Shown: positions 9,689 to 20,021 of the stretch, in pieces
How positions within the stretch are numbered: position 1 is the first letter of the stretch
Layout of the letters: every line of letters begins with the position of its first letter
NCBI GenBank assembly: GCA_964368875.1
Contig: CAYJDG010000003.1
Coordinates: forward strand, 1 to 64,000
Direction of reading: 5' to 3'
From: CAYJDG01 sp964368875
Lineage (GTDB): Bacteria; Pseudomonadota; Alphaproteobacteria; Micavibrionales; Micavibrionaceae
Length of the DNA stretch: 64,000 nucleotides
Notes under the pieces: model-generated
What the model was told of the DNA's origin: nothing
What the model saw: only the letters and a program-made list of their open reading frames with translations
The model's database searches: none
Translations under genes and position numbers: made by a program

Positions 9689-10807
9689 ATGAGCACATCC
9701 ACCCCTCTCCCCAAGCCATTCCAACCACCCGTGCGCGGGCGCGGTGCTACCGAAAACCCCGTAGGCCGGTTTGAACATCAGGCAACAGAAGCCGACGCCG
9801 ATGCCTATGAAGCCATGCGCCTGACCGAAGAGGTTGATTGTTCTGGCGAAATGCAACTGGCGACACAAACATTCCACGACACGTCAAAAACCATCATTTC
9901 GACCAATGACAGTCCAGACTTATACATGGATGCGACGCTCAATCCTTACCGGGGCTGCGAGCATGGCTGCATTTACTGTTATGCCCGCCCTACGCATGAG
10001 TATCTTGGGCACTCAGTCGGCATCGATTTTGAAACCAAGATTTATACCAAAGACGATGCTCCGCGCCTGCTGGTGGAAAAACTGCAATCCCCGACCTGGC
10101 AACCGCAGGTCATCAATTTCAGCGGCGTCACCGATTGTTACCAGCCTCTCGAGAAAAAACTGCGCATCACGCGGCAATGTCTGGAAGTCTGCCGCGATTT
10201 CCGCAACCCGGCAGCGATTATCACCAAAAACCAGCTGGTCACACGGGATATCGACCTCTTTCAGGAACTGCATCAGTTCAAGTGTATCAAGGTTTTTATC
10301 TCGGTCACGACTTTGGACGGGCAGTTATCCCGGACGATGGAGCCACGTGCGTCGCAACCTGCCTTACGCCTGCGGGCGATTGAGACACTGGCAAAAGCCG
10401 AAATTCCAGTCGGGATTATGATCGGCCCGGTTCTGCCCGGCCTAACCGATCATGAAATCCCAAACATCCTTAAAGCCGTTGCGGCAGCCGGGGCGCAAAG
10501 CGCCCATTACACGATGCTGCGCCTGCCCTACGGTGTGAAAACTATCTTTCAAAGCTGGCTGGAAACCCATTACCCGGACCGGGCGCAGAAAGTGCTCAAC
10601 CGCATTCGCGATGTCCGGGGCGGCAAACTGAACGACGCCAGTTTCGGATCGCGCATGACCGGCGAAGGCGTGATCGCCGACCAGATCGCCCAAATCTTCG
10701 CAGTCGCGAAAAAGAAATACGGTCTGGACGGTTCACGCACTTCGTCGCTGTCGACTGCGTTCTTCAAACGCGACGCCCGGGCGGCACAACTCAGCCTTTT
10801 CTCATAA
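9689..10807 (+). CDS. PA0069 family radical SAM protein
   Basis: The 372-residue protein carries the radical SAM cluster motif CEHGCIYCYARPTHEYLG near residues 90-107, where three cysteines (CxxxCxxC) bind a [4Fe-4S] cluster that cleaves S-adenosylmethionine. The N-terminal GRGATENPVGRFE segment and the overall layout fit the PA0069/Rv2578c group, which is related to spore photoproduct lyase-like enzymes. The substrate is not known. The start at 9689 gives the usual family N-terminus (MSTSTPLPKPF); an in-frame ATG at 9659 is possible, and neither has a clear ribosome site. It precedes the alpha-2-macroglobulin gene by 110 bp. Confidence 0.88.
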   Translation: MSTSTPLPKPFQPPVRGRGATENPVGRFEHQATEADADAYEAMRLTEEVDCSGEMQLATQTFHDTSKTIISTNDSPDLYMDATLNPYRGCEHGCIYCYARPTHEYLGHSVGIDFETKIYTKDDAPRLLVEKLQSPTWQPQVINFSGVTDCYQPLEKKLRITRQCLEVCRDFRNPAAIITKNQLVTRDIDLFQELHQFKCIKVFISVTTLDGQLSRTMEPRASQPALRLRAIETLAKAEIPVGIMIGPVLPGLTDHEIPNILKAVAAAGAQSAHYTMLRLPYGVKTIFQSWLETHYPDRAQKVLNRIRDVRGGKLNDASFGSRMTGEGVIADQIAQIFAVAKKKYGLDGSRTSSLSTAFFKRDARAAQLSLFS

Positions 10808-10917
10808 AAAAATATATTTGCTGGAGAGGCTTGCTCACCCCTTATTTTGGCTGGGCACTTAAGCTATGCTTGGGCATCGCCAGCACCATTAGATTTATTG
10901 TCCGTAGGGGGACTTTC

Positions 10918-13900
10918 ATGTCTGCACGTTTTCTGACAGCCATTCTTTGCACCATCATTCTGTCTGTGATGAGCTTTACCTCCAGCGCATTGGCGCAGGA
11001 TGCCAACCCCCTCGAGAAGCCGATCGATAAACCGATTTTCGTCGACGTGCCAAATCTCAAAGACGTGACAATTGAAGGCAAGATGCCGCTGTGGATTTAT
11101 CTCAGCTACAACTATGATCGCTGCAAAGAGTATTACGGCGATTCATATTACCGCGGCTGCAACCGCCGTCTTGGCCTTGAAGGAAAAAAGGCGACCAAGG
11201 GTATCGATCTCCAGTCACCTCTGGCTGGTGAATGGCGGTGGAGCAATGATTATGCGCTCACCTTCACCCCGTCTGAATTCTGGAAGCCCGGCGAAACCTA
11301 TACCCTGACCATCGACCTCGATGCGCTGGGCGTGCCGGAGAATGTCGTATTCAACGACTCTGAGCGTCAGGTCACGATTGGTTTTACGGCCAAGCCCCTG
11401 AAGGTCGCCTTTCCGACGATGAAATTCATGCAGGATCCGGACGATCCCGCGCGCAAGCTGGTTTCGGGCAATCTGACGATGAATTACCCGGTCGCGACCG
11501 AGGAACTGAAAAGCAAACTACAGCTGAAATACGAAGAAGAATCGGGCGGCAAGCTGATCGACAGCATGGCCGATCCAGTTTACGACCTAAAAATGCAGTC
11601 TGATCAGTTATCCGGCTGGATGTCGGTGCCGATCACCAAATTGCCGGATAAAGATCGCTATCTCAGCGTCATCGTCGCGGCGGGTCTTGCCTCGCAGGCG
11701 GGCGGCATGCTGACTGGCGATGCCTTCACCGAGCGCACGCGCATTCCAAGCCTGACCACCTATCTGGCAATCGCACAATCCTCTGCCGTGATCGCCCGCG
11801 CGGAAGACGGCACGCCGCAACAATTGCTGTCGTTCGAAACCAACACCAAAGCCAGCCCGGCAGAAGTTCTGGCGAAAACCCATCTCTATCTCTTGCCGGC
11901 ACAACACCCGGTCACCAAGCTGAGCGGCAAACCAGACGACGGAAAAATATTTGAATGGAAAGCGAGTAATCAGGTCTCGGCTGAAATTCTCAAAGTTTCC
12001 GAAGCAGTCAAACTGACGCCCCCGGCAGATGCGAAAACCGACACCACGCAATTCGGTTTTAATTTTACGGCGCCGTCAGGACGTTATCTCTATGTCGACA
12101 TCGATCCGTCCTTGCAGGCCTTTGGCGGATATACGCTTGGGCGCCGCTACGAGAATATTCTTAAAGTCCCGGATTGGCCGAACGATCTGGAGATCATGCA
12201 GCAGGGCAGCATCCTGACGCTCAGCGGCGCGCGCAAACTGTCTTTGCATGCCCGCGGCACCGACAAGCTCGAGATCGAGGTTGCCCATATCCGCACCGAA
12301 GCTCTGCAACATTTCATTAGCCAGACCGAAGGCGACATCCGTACTCCGTCCTTCCGTAACTGGACCTTCGATAAGGAAGATATTGCGCAGGTCGACACCA
12401 AGGACGTGCCGATGAACTATAAAGCACCGCAGCAATCCCAATATGCGGCGTTTGATTTTTCCTCTTACCTGAAGGACGGCCGCAAGGGGCTCTTCCTGCT
12501 TAACATTCAGGGCTACAAAGACGACAAGACCGCCGGAGCNNNNNNNNNNNNNNNNNNNNNNNNNNNNNNNNNNNNNNNNNNNNNNNNNNNNNNNNNNNNN
12601 NNNNNNNNNNNNNNNNNNNNNNNNNNNNNNNNNNNNNNNGCAGTCGTCGCCCGCAATGGCGGTGATTTTACTTTCATTCCGTATGATCGGTCCGACCGCT
12701 ATCTCAACTTCTCCAAATTTGAAGTGGGCGGTGCCGTCACCCCGAGCGACGGACTGAACGCTTTCCTGTTCTCCGACCGTGGTATTTATCGCCCCGGCGA
12801 AACCGCGCAGATCGGCATGATCGCCCGGAATGCCGACTGGACGGATTTGCCCAAAGACCTGCCACTGCAATTCGTCATCCGCGATCCACGCAGCCGCGTA
12901 ATCAAAGACGAAATTCTCAAATTTTCAGATGGCGGGTTGAACGCGTCGTCATTGGAAACTCAAGAGTCATGGCCGACTGGCACTTATGTTGCCACTCTAC
13001 AAATTCCTGCCGACAACCAGAGCGGCACCGTGCTCGGCTCCGCGACGTTCCGCGTCGAGGATTTCCAGCCCGACCGCCTGAAAATCAAGACTGTCTTCTC
13101 AGGTGACAATATCTCCGCCATCTCATCCGGCGGCTGGGTTGCGCCGTCCGGCCTTGATGCGTCGGTGACGTTGCTGAACCTTTACGGCACACCTGCGACC
13201 GACCGCCGCCTGACCGCTGCGGTCACCCTCAACCCGGCGACGCTCTCGTTTGATGCGTATCGTGATTACACGTTCTATGATTCCTACCCGGCAGCACCGC
13301 GGACGATCCAATATGACTTAGCTGAAACCAAAACCGATGCCGACGGTAAGGCGATCATCCCGCTCAATCTTGAGCAGCAAGAACCTGCGACTTATAGCCT
13401 GAATGTGCAAACCCGCGGCTATGAAGCGGGCAGCGGTCGCGGCGTGATGGCCTACAGCACATTGCTGGTCTCGCCGATGACGTTCACGGTCGGGTATAAA
13501 ACCGATGCCAATCTTGGCTATCTGAAACAGGGGCAGGAGTACTCCGTCCATTTGCTGGCACTTGCGCCGTCGCTGAAACCGATTGCAGTCAAAGATCTTA
13601 AACTTGAAGAAGCCGAGACCACCTATGTGTCGACTCTGGTCAAGCGTGATAATGGCTCGTTCGCCTATGAATCGACACCGCGTGAAACCGTCATCAAGAC
13701 CAGCGACTTTGCTCTGGCTGAAGTCGGCTCGACCCTGAAGATTCCAAGCTCAACCATCGGTAATTTCACCTACCGCCTGAAAACCGCCGACGGATTGGTC
13801 GTGGCCGAGATTGCGACCAAGGTTGCAGGTGAAGGTGAACAGCCATCCGGTGACCGCGAAGCTGTACTGGATGTCCAGATCAACAAAAAATCCTACGGTC

Positions 13901-16436
13901 CGGGTGAAGAGATCGAGCTGAATATCACCGCACCCTATACCGGGGCCGGACTCATCACGCTGGAGAGCGATCATGTGATCGCGACTAAGTGGTTCCGCAC
14001 GGACAAGACCGACACAATTCAGAAAATTGCCGTGCCGAAAGAATTCTCGGGCAAGGGCTATGTCAACGTCGCTTTTATCCGGGATATCAATTCGCGCGAA
14101 ATCTATCTGAGCCCGCTCAGCTATGCTGTTGTGCCGTTCGAAGCCAATGTCGAAGCGCGCACCGCAACGATTGAGCTTACCGTGCCGGAAACCGCCAAGC
14201 CCGGCGAAGCCGTGACTGTCAGCTATAAGAGCAACACCAAAGGCAAAGCGGTTATCTATGCCATCGACGAAGGCATTCTGCAGATTGCACAATATAAAAC
14301 GCCGAACCCGATTGATTTCTTCCTGATCAACCGCGCGCTGCAGGTGAGAACGTCGCAGATGCTCGATCTGCTGATGCCGGAATATGACCTGGTGCGTGAA
14401 CTCTCCGCCAAGGGTGGCGATGCTGCCGCTGAAGCCGCTGCGCTTGGTAAGCATCTTAACCCATTCAAACGCAAAACCCTCGCCCCGGCCGTGTTCTGGT
14501 CGGGTGTGGTTGATCTCGATACCACCGCCAAAACCCTGACCTTTACACCGCCCAGCCATTTCAATGGCCAGATGCGCGTGATGGCGGTTGCAGCCGGACC
14601 AACCCGCATCGGCAGCGCCGAAAAAACGCTCACCGTGCGCGGCGATCTGGTAATCACCCAGAACTTGCCTGTCTTCCTTGCGCCCGGCGACAAAGCCGAG
14701 GTCAGTGCGACGGTCGCAAACAACCTCGCAGGGTCCGGTGAGACAGCTGAATTGAATTTAAGCGTCAAAGCCGAAGGCGGGGTCGACGTGACTCAGCCGC
14801 CGGCTAAACTGGTCGTTCCTGAAGGTCAGGAAAAGACGGTGACCTTTACGGTCACTGCGACAACGGCTCTCGGTCCAGCCAGTGTAATCTTCACGGCGGC
14901 ACAGAAGGAGACTACGCAGAGCTCGGAAGCGACCCTCAGCATCCGTCCGGCAACGGCCAAGGAAACGACGCTGCGTACGGGCTACAGCAAGGACGGCGAC
15001 GCGAAGATCGATCTGACCCGCGTCATGTATCCTGAATTCGCTGAACGCTCGGTGACCGTCTCGGGTCTGCCGACTTCTTATATCCACGGCCTGCTTCGCT
15101 ATCTCAATGAATTCCCGTATGGATGCAGCGAGCAGCTGATCAGCAAGGCTTTCCCGCAAATCTCTCTTTACGGGCAGCCAGAATTTGCTGTAGGTGAAGA
15201 AAAAATGCAGCAGGCTATCAATGACACAGTCGCCATGCTGCGCCAGCGTCAAACCGATGATGGCGGGATCGCTCTGTGGGATGGCAATGCCGAAGCTGAC
15301 AGCTTCATCAGCACCTATGCGCTCGATTTTCTGATCCATGCGCGCAATGCCAACCTGCCGGTCCCTGCCGATCTGATCGAAAGCGATCTGCGATATTTGC
15401 GCAACTGGGTCAACCAGACGGTCAATTCGACCGACGAAGCCCGAACCAAAGCCTACGCGATCTATGTCCTCACCAGCAGCGGCATGGTCACCACCAATGA
15501 AATCCTGCATTTGCTCAAATACTTTGAAGAGGAAAAGGACACCTCGTGGAAAACCGACCTGACAGCGGTCTACCTCGCCTCCTCGTACAAACTGATGCAG
15601 CAGACCGACCTCGCCAACGAGACGATTGCCGCATTTGAAAAAGGCATCTCTGCTGACGATATGAACTATAAAGAGCAAGCATCTGACCCGTTCGTGAGAT
15701 ACGCGCAATATGTCTCGCTGCTCGCCGCCCATTTCCCTGAGCGGTTCGCCAAGCTCGATCAGGAGATCGTTTTCACCCTCGCCCGTTATATCGACGAGCA
15801 ATACTATTCGACGTTGTCTTCGTCTTACGCGATTCAGGCGTTGCAGGATTACGCTACGCTTGCCACGCAAAATCTGGCGGAGGGTAAACCTCAATTCCTT
15901 ATTGATGGGAACGCAGTAGAGCCGACCGGTGAGACAGTGCTCAGCGCCGACCTTCCTGTGACGGCCACCAAGCTCGCGATCAAGGGAACGGACGCTCCGC
16001 TCTTTTACTCCTTAAGCGAAACCGGCTTTGATAAAACCCCGCAGGCCACAGCCATCGACCAAAAAATGGAAGTGTCGCGGACTTATCTCGGCGCGGATGG
16101 CAAAGAGCTAACCGGGCCGGTAGAAATCGGGGCGGTCATCGACGCAGTGATCAAGATTCGCACCCATGAAGACATCATAGACAATGTTGCGATTGTCGAT
16201 CTTTTTCCAGGCGGTTTTGAGCTGGATGCGGACAGTGCTGGAGCTGGATCGTCACTGGCAGCCGATTCCATCGACAAACGCGAAGACCGCATCATCGCTT
16301 TTGGTACAATCGGCACCGACGAGCAGACCTTCCGCTACAAACTGCGCGCCGTCAGCAAAGGCACGTTCCTGAGCCCGGCCCCGTATGCCGAAGCAATGTA
16401 TGACGTGACCGCCAAAGCCAGAGGAACGGCCAGTGC
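10918..16436 (+). CDS. yfhM: Bacterial alpha-2-macroglobulin, YfhM-like (internal gap, 3' partial)
   Basis: This large periplasmic protein is thought to trap proteases and protect the envelope. The start at 10918 has AGGGGG upstream and a signal peptide ending at SALAQ; unlike the E. coli protein there is no lipobox cysteine. MG-type beta domains fill the first half. The thioester motif PYGCSEQ is intact, with the cysteine codon at 15124, so thioester bonding to proteases is possible. The TED and C-terminal receptor-like regions follow, up to YDVTAKARGTAS, where the sequence is cut by a gap near the expected C-terminus. A second gap at 12540-12639 removes part of a domain; both sides happen to stay in one frame. 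Its neighbour pbpC is the classic partner. Confidence 0.9.
12540..12639. other. Assembly gap (100 N) inside the alpha-2-macroglobulin gene
   Basis: The sequence jumps from GYKDDKTAG to AVVARNGGDFTFIPYD. In this family I would expect several dozen more residues between these two points, so the real gap is probably longer than 100 bases. Confidence 0.9.
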
Positions 16437-16536
16437 NNNNNNNNNNNNNNNNNNNNNNNNNNNNNNNNNNNNNNNNNNNNNNNNNNNNNNNNNNNNNNNN
16501 NNNNNNNNNNNNNNNNNNNNNNNNNNNNNNNNNNNN
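16437..16536. other. Assembly gap (100 N) at the yfhM-pbpC junction
   Basis: The gap hides the end of the alpha-2-macroglobulin gene and the start of pbpC. The PbpC membrane anchor and first part of its glycosyltransferase domain (over 100 residues) are missing, so the true distance must be well over 100 bases. Confidence 0.92.
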
Positions 16537-18312
16537 GGATCGACCATCACTATGCAGGTCGTGCGGTTGCGTGACGATCTCAACACCCGCTCGCCGCTTG
16601 GCAAAGCCTTACAGATCGTGCGCTCTTTCCAGCTGGAACGGCATTACACCAAGCAGGAAATACTCGAGGCCTATCTCAACCTTGCGCCTTATGGTGGTAA
16701 CATTCATGGCGCAGGCAGCGCCGCTTTGATCTATTTTCACCAGCCTGTAAAAAATCTCGCCCTACCACAAAGTCTCGCTTTGGCTGTGATCCCGCAAAAC
16801 CCGGTCAAACGCTCTCCGCTGCGGCAGGACATCACCGCATGGGAGAGTGCGCGCCAGCGCCTGTATGCCCAGATGCCCGAGAATTACGCCATCTACGGGC
16901 GCGAAATGAAACTGCCGCTCAGCGTTTTTACGCGCGAAGAACTCCCCTTCCACGCGCCGCATTTCCTGAATGGACTGGAAACCTCTGCCGCAGAGGTCAA
17001 AACGACACTCGATCTGCCATTACAGACTCTGCTGGAATCGCGCATCTCAACTTGGTTGGTGCGCGCGCGCAAGCGCGATCTCGATAACGCCACCGCCATG
17101 CTGGTCGATCTGCGTAACCGGAATGTCGTTGCCTTGGTTGGGTCAGGAGATTTTTTTGATAAGCGCACCGCTGGGGAAGTCGACGGCACACTCGCGCCGC
17201 GCTCTCCCGGTTCTACGCTCAAACCATTTGTCTATGCGCTGGCCCTTGATCAAGGTCTGATCCACCCAGAAACGCTGCTGGCTGACGATCCGACTTATTT
17301 TTCTGAATACCGCCCGGGCAATTTCGACCATCGTTTTATGGGCGCCATTCCGGCACGCGAAGCGCTGTACCTCAGCCGGAATGTCCCTGCCATCGCGCTG
17401 GCCGCGCGCCTGCGCGAGCCGGATCTATATACTTTTCTTCAGGAAGCCGGGGCTGGTTTTCCCGAGGACAGTTCGCATTACGGGCTGTCGATGGTCGTCG
17501 GCGGGGCCGAAACCAGCATGCGCACTCTGGTGAAACTTTATACGATGCTGGGCAATGGTGGAGAACTGAGTGATTTGCGCTATACGCTTGATCAAAAAAA
17601 TCTGCCGCCGGAGAAAATTCTCAGCCCGGAAGCTGCCCTGCTCACCCTGACGATGATCGAGCGGCAGAATCCGAACACCCTGCCTTTCACCAAAGGAGCT
17701 GCGCTGCCAATCTATTGGAAGACCGGAACCTCAAATGGATTTCGTGATGCGTGGACGGTCGGAATTTTTGGTCCCTATGTGCTAGCGGTATGGACAGGCC
17801 ATTTCGATGGACGGCCAAGCCCGGCACTCATCGGAACTGAAGCTGCGGCACCACTTTTCTTCGAACTCGCCGCCGCAGTGACACGGCGTGAAAAGTTACG
17901 CGATCTGATTCATCCGGCTCTTGCCAAGTTGAATGTCGACCGTCTGCCGATCTGCCCGCAGACAGGAGATATGCGCAATTGCGGCCAGACAAGAAATGCG
18001 TGGTTTATCCCAGGGAAATCGCCGTTTGCCCTGAATACCAGCATGAAGCCGCTGGAAATTTTGTCGCCGCGTGCGGGCTTGTCCTATGTCAGTAGCCGCA
18101 AGGCCAAGGACCCACTGCGTATCCCGCTCGAAGCGAACGACGGAGACCTTAGCCGCCCGCTTTACTGGTTTTCTGATAATCAACTGATTGCCGTCGCCGA
18201 GACCAGTGGGCCAGTTTTCTGGGAGCCATCAACCGGGACACATACTGTGCGGTTTGTTGATTCCGAAGGCCGCTCGGCCGCGCAGAAAATAAAAGTTATT
18301 TCTGCTGACTAA
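16537..18312 (+). CDS. pbpC: Penicillin-binding protein 1C (5' partial)
   Basis: PbpC is a bifunctional inner-membrane peptidoglycan synthase. The visible 591 residues start inside the GT51 glycosyltransferase motif GSTITMQ and continue through LNLAPYGGNIHGAGSAALIY. The transpeptidase domain shows the active-site SxxK as STLK (serine codon at 17212), an SRN motif (YLSRNVPAI) and KTGTSNG (lysine codon at 17719). A C-terminal beta-sandwich (LEILSPRAGLSY to the end) fits the BiPBP_C domain found in PbpC. The N-terminal anchor is lost in the gap. Linkage with the alpha-2-macroglobulin gene matches the known yfhM-pbpC pairing, proposed to defend and repair the wall after protease attack. The last four bases overlap the convergent next gene. 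Confidence 0.93.
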   Translation, partial: GSTITMQVVRLRDDLNTRSPLGKALQIVRSFQLERHYTKQEILEAYLNLAPYGGNIHGAGSAALIYFHQPVKNLALPQSLALAVIPQNPVKRSPLRQDITAWESARQRLYAQMPENYAIYGREMKLPLSVFTREELPFHAPHFLNGLETSAAEVKTTLDLPLQTLLESRISTWLVRARKRDLDNATAMLVDLRNRNVVALVGSGDFFDKRTAGEVDGTLAPRSPGSTLKPFVYALALDQGLIHPETLLADDPTYFSEYRPGNFDHRFMGAIPAREALYLSRNVPAIALAARLREPDLYTFLQEAGAGFPEDSSHYGLSMVVGGAETSMRTLVKLYTMLGNGGELSDLRYTLDQKNLPPEKILSPEAALLTLTMIERQNPNTLPFTKGAALPIYWKTGTSNGFRDAWTVGIFGPYVLAVWTGHFDGRPSPALIGTEAAAPLFFELAAAVTRREKLRDLIHPALAKLNVDRLPICPQTGDMRNCGQTRNAWFIPGKSPFALNTSMKPLEILSPRAGLSYVSSRKAKDPLRIPLEANDGDLSRPLYWFSDNQLIAVAETSGPVFWEPSTGTHTVRFVDSEGRSAAQKIKVISAD

Positions 18313-18542
18313 CCTTTTCTTTCGAGTGCTTCGTAATTTCTCCAGCCAGTCGGATCGGTCGCCGAGGTGCTCACCGTCGTCTTATCGTCAGCGCCCGCGA
18401 CTTTGTGAGGCGCTGGGCGAAGATGATACCCTAACTGACCTTTATGCAGGTCAGGGGTCGTGGCATTTTTATCAGCATCCTTAGGTGCAGCCGCATCGAG
18501 TTGCGGGATCATGGTGTAAAGACCTGGCACGAGATATGACAT
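18309..18542 (-). CDS. Hypothetical 77-residue protein behind an EcfG-type promoter
   Basis: I do not recognise this small hydrophilic protein (begins MSYLVPGLYTMIPQLDAAAP, ends NYEALERKG). The start at 18542 is supported by AAAGG 7 nt upstream and by a GGAAC-N17-CGTT promoter element 35 bp upstream. It has no signal peptide, cysteine or membrane segment and looks flexible, with many Asp, Lys, Thr and Pro. Its stop shares CTAA with the convergent pbpC stop. The upstream phospholipase D-like gene ends 77 bp before it. The promoter suggests a general-stress protein. Confidence 0.65.
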   Translation of the reverse strand: MSYLVPGLYTMIPQLDAAAPKDADKNATTPDLHKGQLGYHLRPAPHKVAGADDKTTVSTSATDPTGWRNYEALERKG

Positions 18543-18576
18543 AATTTGCCTTTCTGAATGGAGTGGATAGCATAAC

Positions 18577-18602
18577 AACGACCTGTTGCCAGTGCCGGTT
18601 CC
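18577..18602 (-). promoter_or_regulatory. EcfG-type general stress promoter for the 77-residue gene
   Basis: On the minus strand GGAAC (18602-18598) is followed by 17 bases and CGTT (18580-18577), an exact match to the alphaproteobacterial EcfG consensus GGAAC-N16/17-CGTT. It lies 35 bp before the start codon. Confidence 0.7.
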
Positions 18603-18619
18603 ATCTTCGATCCAACAGA

Positions 18620-19672
18620 CTAAAGAATCCGTTTGAGGGGGCGGCCCATCCACCCTGCAACCCGTTGATGCAATGGGATTTTCCGACAATACTCGAGTGT
18701 CACTTCCTGACAGGATTTCAGATCATCCTTGAAGTGATTTTGCACGGCTGTGACCGTTTCAGGTTCGCGCACCAGCACATTTGCTTCCCGGTTATGGAGC
18801 AGACTGAGATAATCCATATTGCTGCTACCGATGGTCGCCCAGCTTTGGTCGATGGCGGCATATTTTGAATGCAGCATCTGGCCGGAATAGAGAAAAATCC
18901 GCGCGCCATGCCGGAGCAGACTGCGGAAATATGTGCGCGAAACGAAATCAGCAATCCGCACATCTGTCTTTTCGCTTATCATAATTTTCACTTTTACGCC
19001 GCGTTTGATGGCGGCAAACAAAGCCTTGCGCAAACGGCGCGGCGGTAAAAAATAAGGACTGACCAGACAGATTTCTTTCTGCGCTTTGAAGATTTCAATC
19101 AACAATTCTTCATATAAAGGATTGTGATGGCGGTGGGGCTGGGAAAATTTATAGCGAAACTGTGCATCGATATCTTCATAACTGGTTTGCGATCCAACTT
19201 GTGAAATTTTAAACGCTTCTTCAACTTCCCTGCAAAGTGCGCCTTCAAACCGCATGTGGAAGTCATTCCAGTCGCGCATCTCTTCGGACAAGCAGACACT
19301 GCCGACGAAGCCGACTTTCCCGTCAATTAAAAGGGTTTTGGTGTGATTACGCGGATACCACGTGCCGGGGAAGAAAAGATTGACGATGCCAAGACGATTA
19401 TAAAATTTGATATCGCCGCCCGCCGCTATAATCTTTTTAAAAGACTCCGAGCTTTCCACACCGAGCGAGCCAATCGGATCGAGCAGGAGCCTAATTTTAA
19501 CGCCAGCACGTGCTTTTTCTGCAAACAGCTCTAGGAAGCGATGACCAGCCCCATCATCTAGCAAAATATATTGTTCAAATTCGATAGATTTTTCAGCTAG
19601 CAGACAATCATCATACATCGCCTGCCAGGCATCTGATGTCTTATAATAAAAATTTACATGAGTTTCCGTCAT
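18620..19672 (-). CDS. Phospholipase D-like protein, cardiolipin synthase type
   Basis: The 350-residue protein has two HKD motifs that together form one phosphatidyltransferase active site: NHTKTLLIDGKVGFVGS (His110, Lys112, Asp117) and LHSKYAAIDQSWATIGSSN near residue 270. This two-motif layout, without N-terminal membrane segments, resembles ClsB/ClsC-type cardiolipin synthases and related phosphodiesterases. Substrate may be phosphatidylglycerol and another phospholipid; a nuclease is less likely given the length. The start has a strong ribosome site (AAGGGGG, 7 nt). A terminator lies just upstream, so it needs its own promoter, which I do not see. The neighbours are stress-promoter mini-genes. 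Confidence 0.85.
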   Translation of the reverse strand: MTETHVNFYYKTSDAWQAMYDDCLLAEKSIEFEQYILLDDGAGHRFLELFAEKARAGVKIRLLLDPIGSLGVESSESFKKIIAAGGDIKFYNRLGIVNLFFPGTWYPRNHTKTLLIDGKVGFVGSVCLSEEMRDWNDFHMRFEGALCREVEEAFKISQVGSQTSYEDIDAQFRYKFSQPHRHHNPLYEELLIEIFKAQKEICLVSPYFLPPRRLRKALFAAIKRGVKVKIMISEKTDVRIADFVSRTYFRSLLRHGARIFLYSGQMLHSKYAAIDQSWATIGSSNMDYLSLLHNREANVLVREPETVTAVQNHFKDDLKSCQEVTLEYCRKIPLHQRVAGWMGRPLKRIL

Positions 19673-19691
19673 GATATGCCCCCTTCACTTA

Positions 19692-19717
19692 GAAAAAAAC
19701 CCCGGCCCAAGCCGGGG
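19692..19717 (-). terminator. Rho-independent terminator of the 44-residue gene
   Basis: A 7-bp G/C stem (CCCCGGC, loop CCAA, GCCGGGG) at 19700-19717 is followed on the minus strand by a T-rich run (19699-19692). It lies 18 bp after the stop of the small minus-strand gene and separates it from the phospholipase D-like gene. Confidence 0.85.
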
Positions 19718-19735
19718 TTCTTTCTTGAGCAGACC

Positions 19736-19870
19736 TTAGCGTTGATCGCTACGGCTGCTATCGCGATCATCATCGCGCGAACGCTGTGATGGATCTTTCT
19801 GTGGCTCTTTCTTTTCAGCAGGCTGAAAACGGCCGTTGTTATCCATAGTCTTATCTTCAGGTTTTGGCAT
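19736..19870 (-). CDS. Hypothetical 44-residue highly charged protein
   Basis: The mini-protein begins MPKPEDKTMDNNGRF and ends in an Asp/Arg/Ser-rich tail (RDDDRDSSRSDQR); it is fully hydrophilic and predicted disordered. Translation is supported by a strong AAAGGAG site 8 nt before the ATG, transcription by an EcfG-type promoter 43 bp upstream, and termination by a good hairpin just downstream. This complete transcription unit makes it a real gene in spite of its size. Function unknown; a small stress-response protein is the likely class. Confidence 0.7.
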   Translation of the reverse strand: MPKPEDKTMDNNGRFQPAEKKEPQKDPSQRSRDDDRDSSRSDQR

Positions 19871-19912
19871 AATAAGCTCCTTTAGCTGTTGAGTTTTGGA
19901 TAGTGGCTTAAC

Positions 19913-19937
19913 AACGATGCACCGCAGATTTTGTTCC
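19913..19937 (-). promoter_or_regulatory. EcfG-type promoter for the 44-residue gene
   Basis: Minus-strand GGAAC (19937-19933), 16 bases, CGTT (19916-19913): exact match to the EcfG consensus. It is divergent from, and 26 bp away from, an equal element on the plus strand. Confidence 0.75.
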
Positions 19938-19963
19938 AGACAAAAGCGTGCCGCAACGCAGAA

Positions 19964-19988
19964 GGAACCCTTTACTATATCTATCGTT
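19964..19988 (+). promoter_or_regulatory. EcfG-type promoter for the 41-residue gene
   Basis: GGAAC (19964-19968), 16 bases, CGTT (19985-19988), 33 bp before the ATG at 20022. Two exact consensus elements back to back in one 151-bp intergenic region are very unlikely to be chance. Confidence 0.78.
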
Positions 19989-20021
19989 GGTTCAGCATAC
20001 ACACATTAGAGGAGATAAAAA

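Noticed and set aside
13750..15894. Long minus-strand open frames of 269 and 378 codons inside the alpha-2-macroglobulin gene
   Set aside because: They mirror the codon bias of the real plus-strand gene, have no ribosome site, and encode Arg/His/Gly-rich nonsense without a family match.
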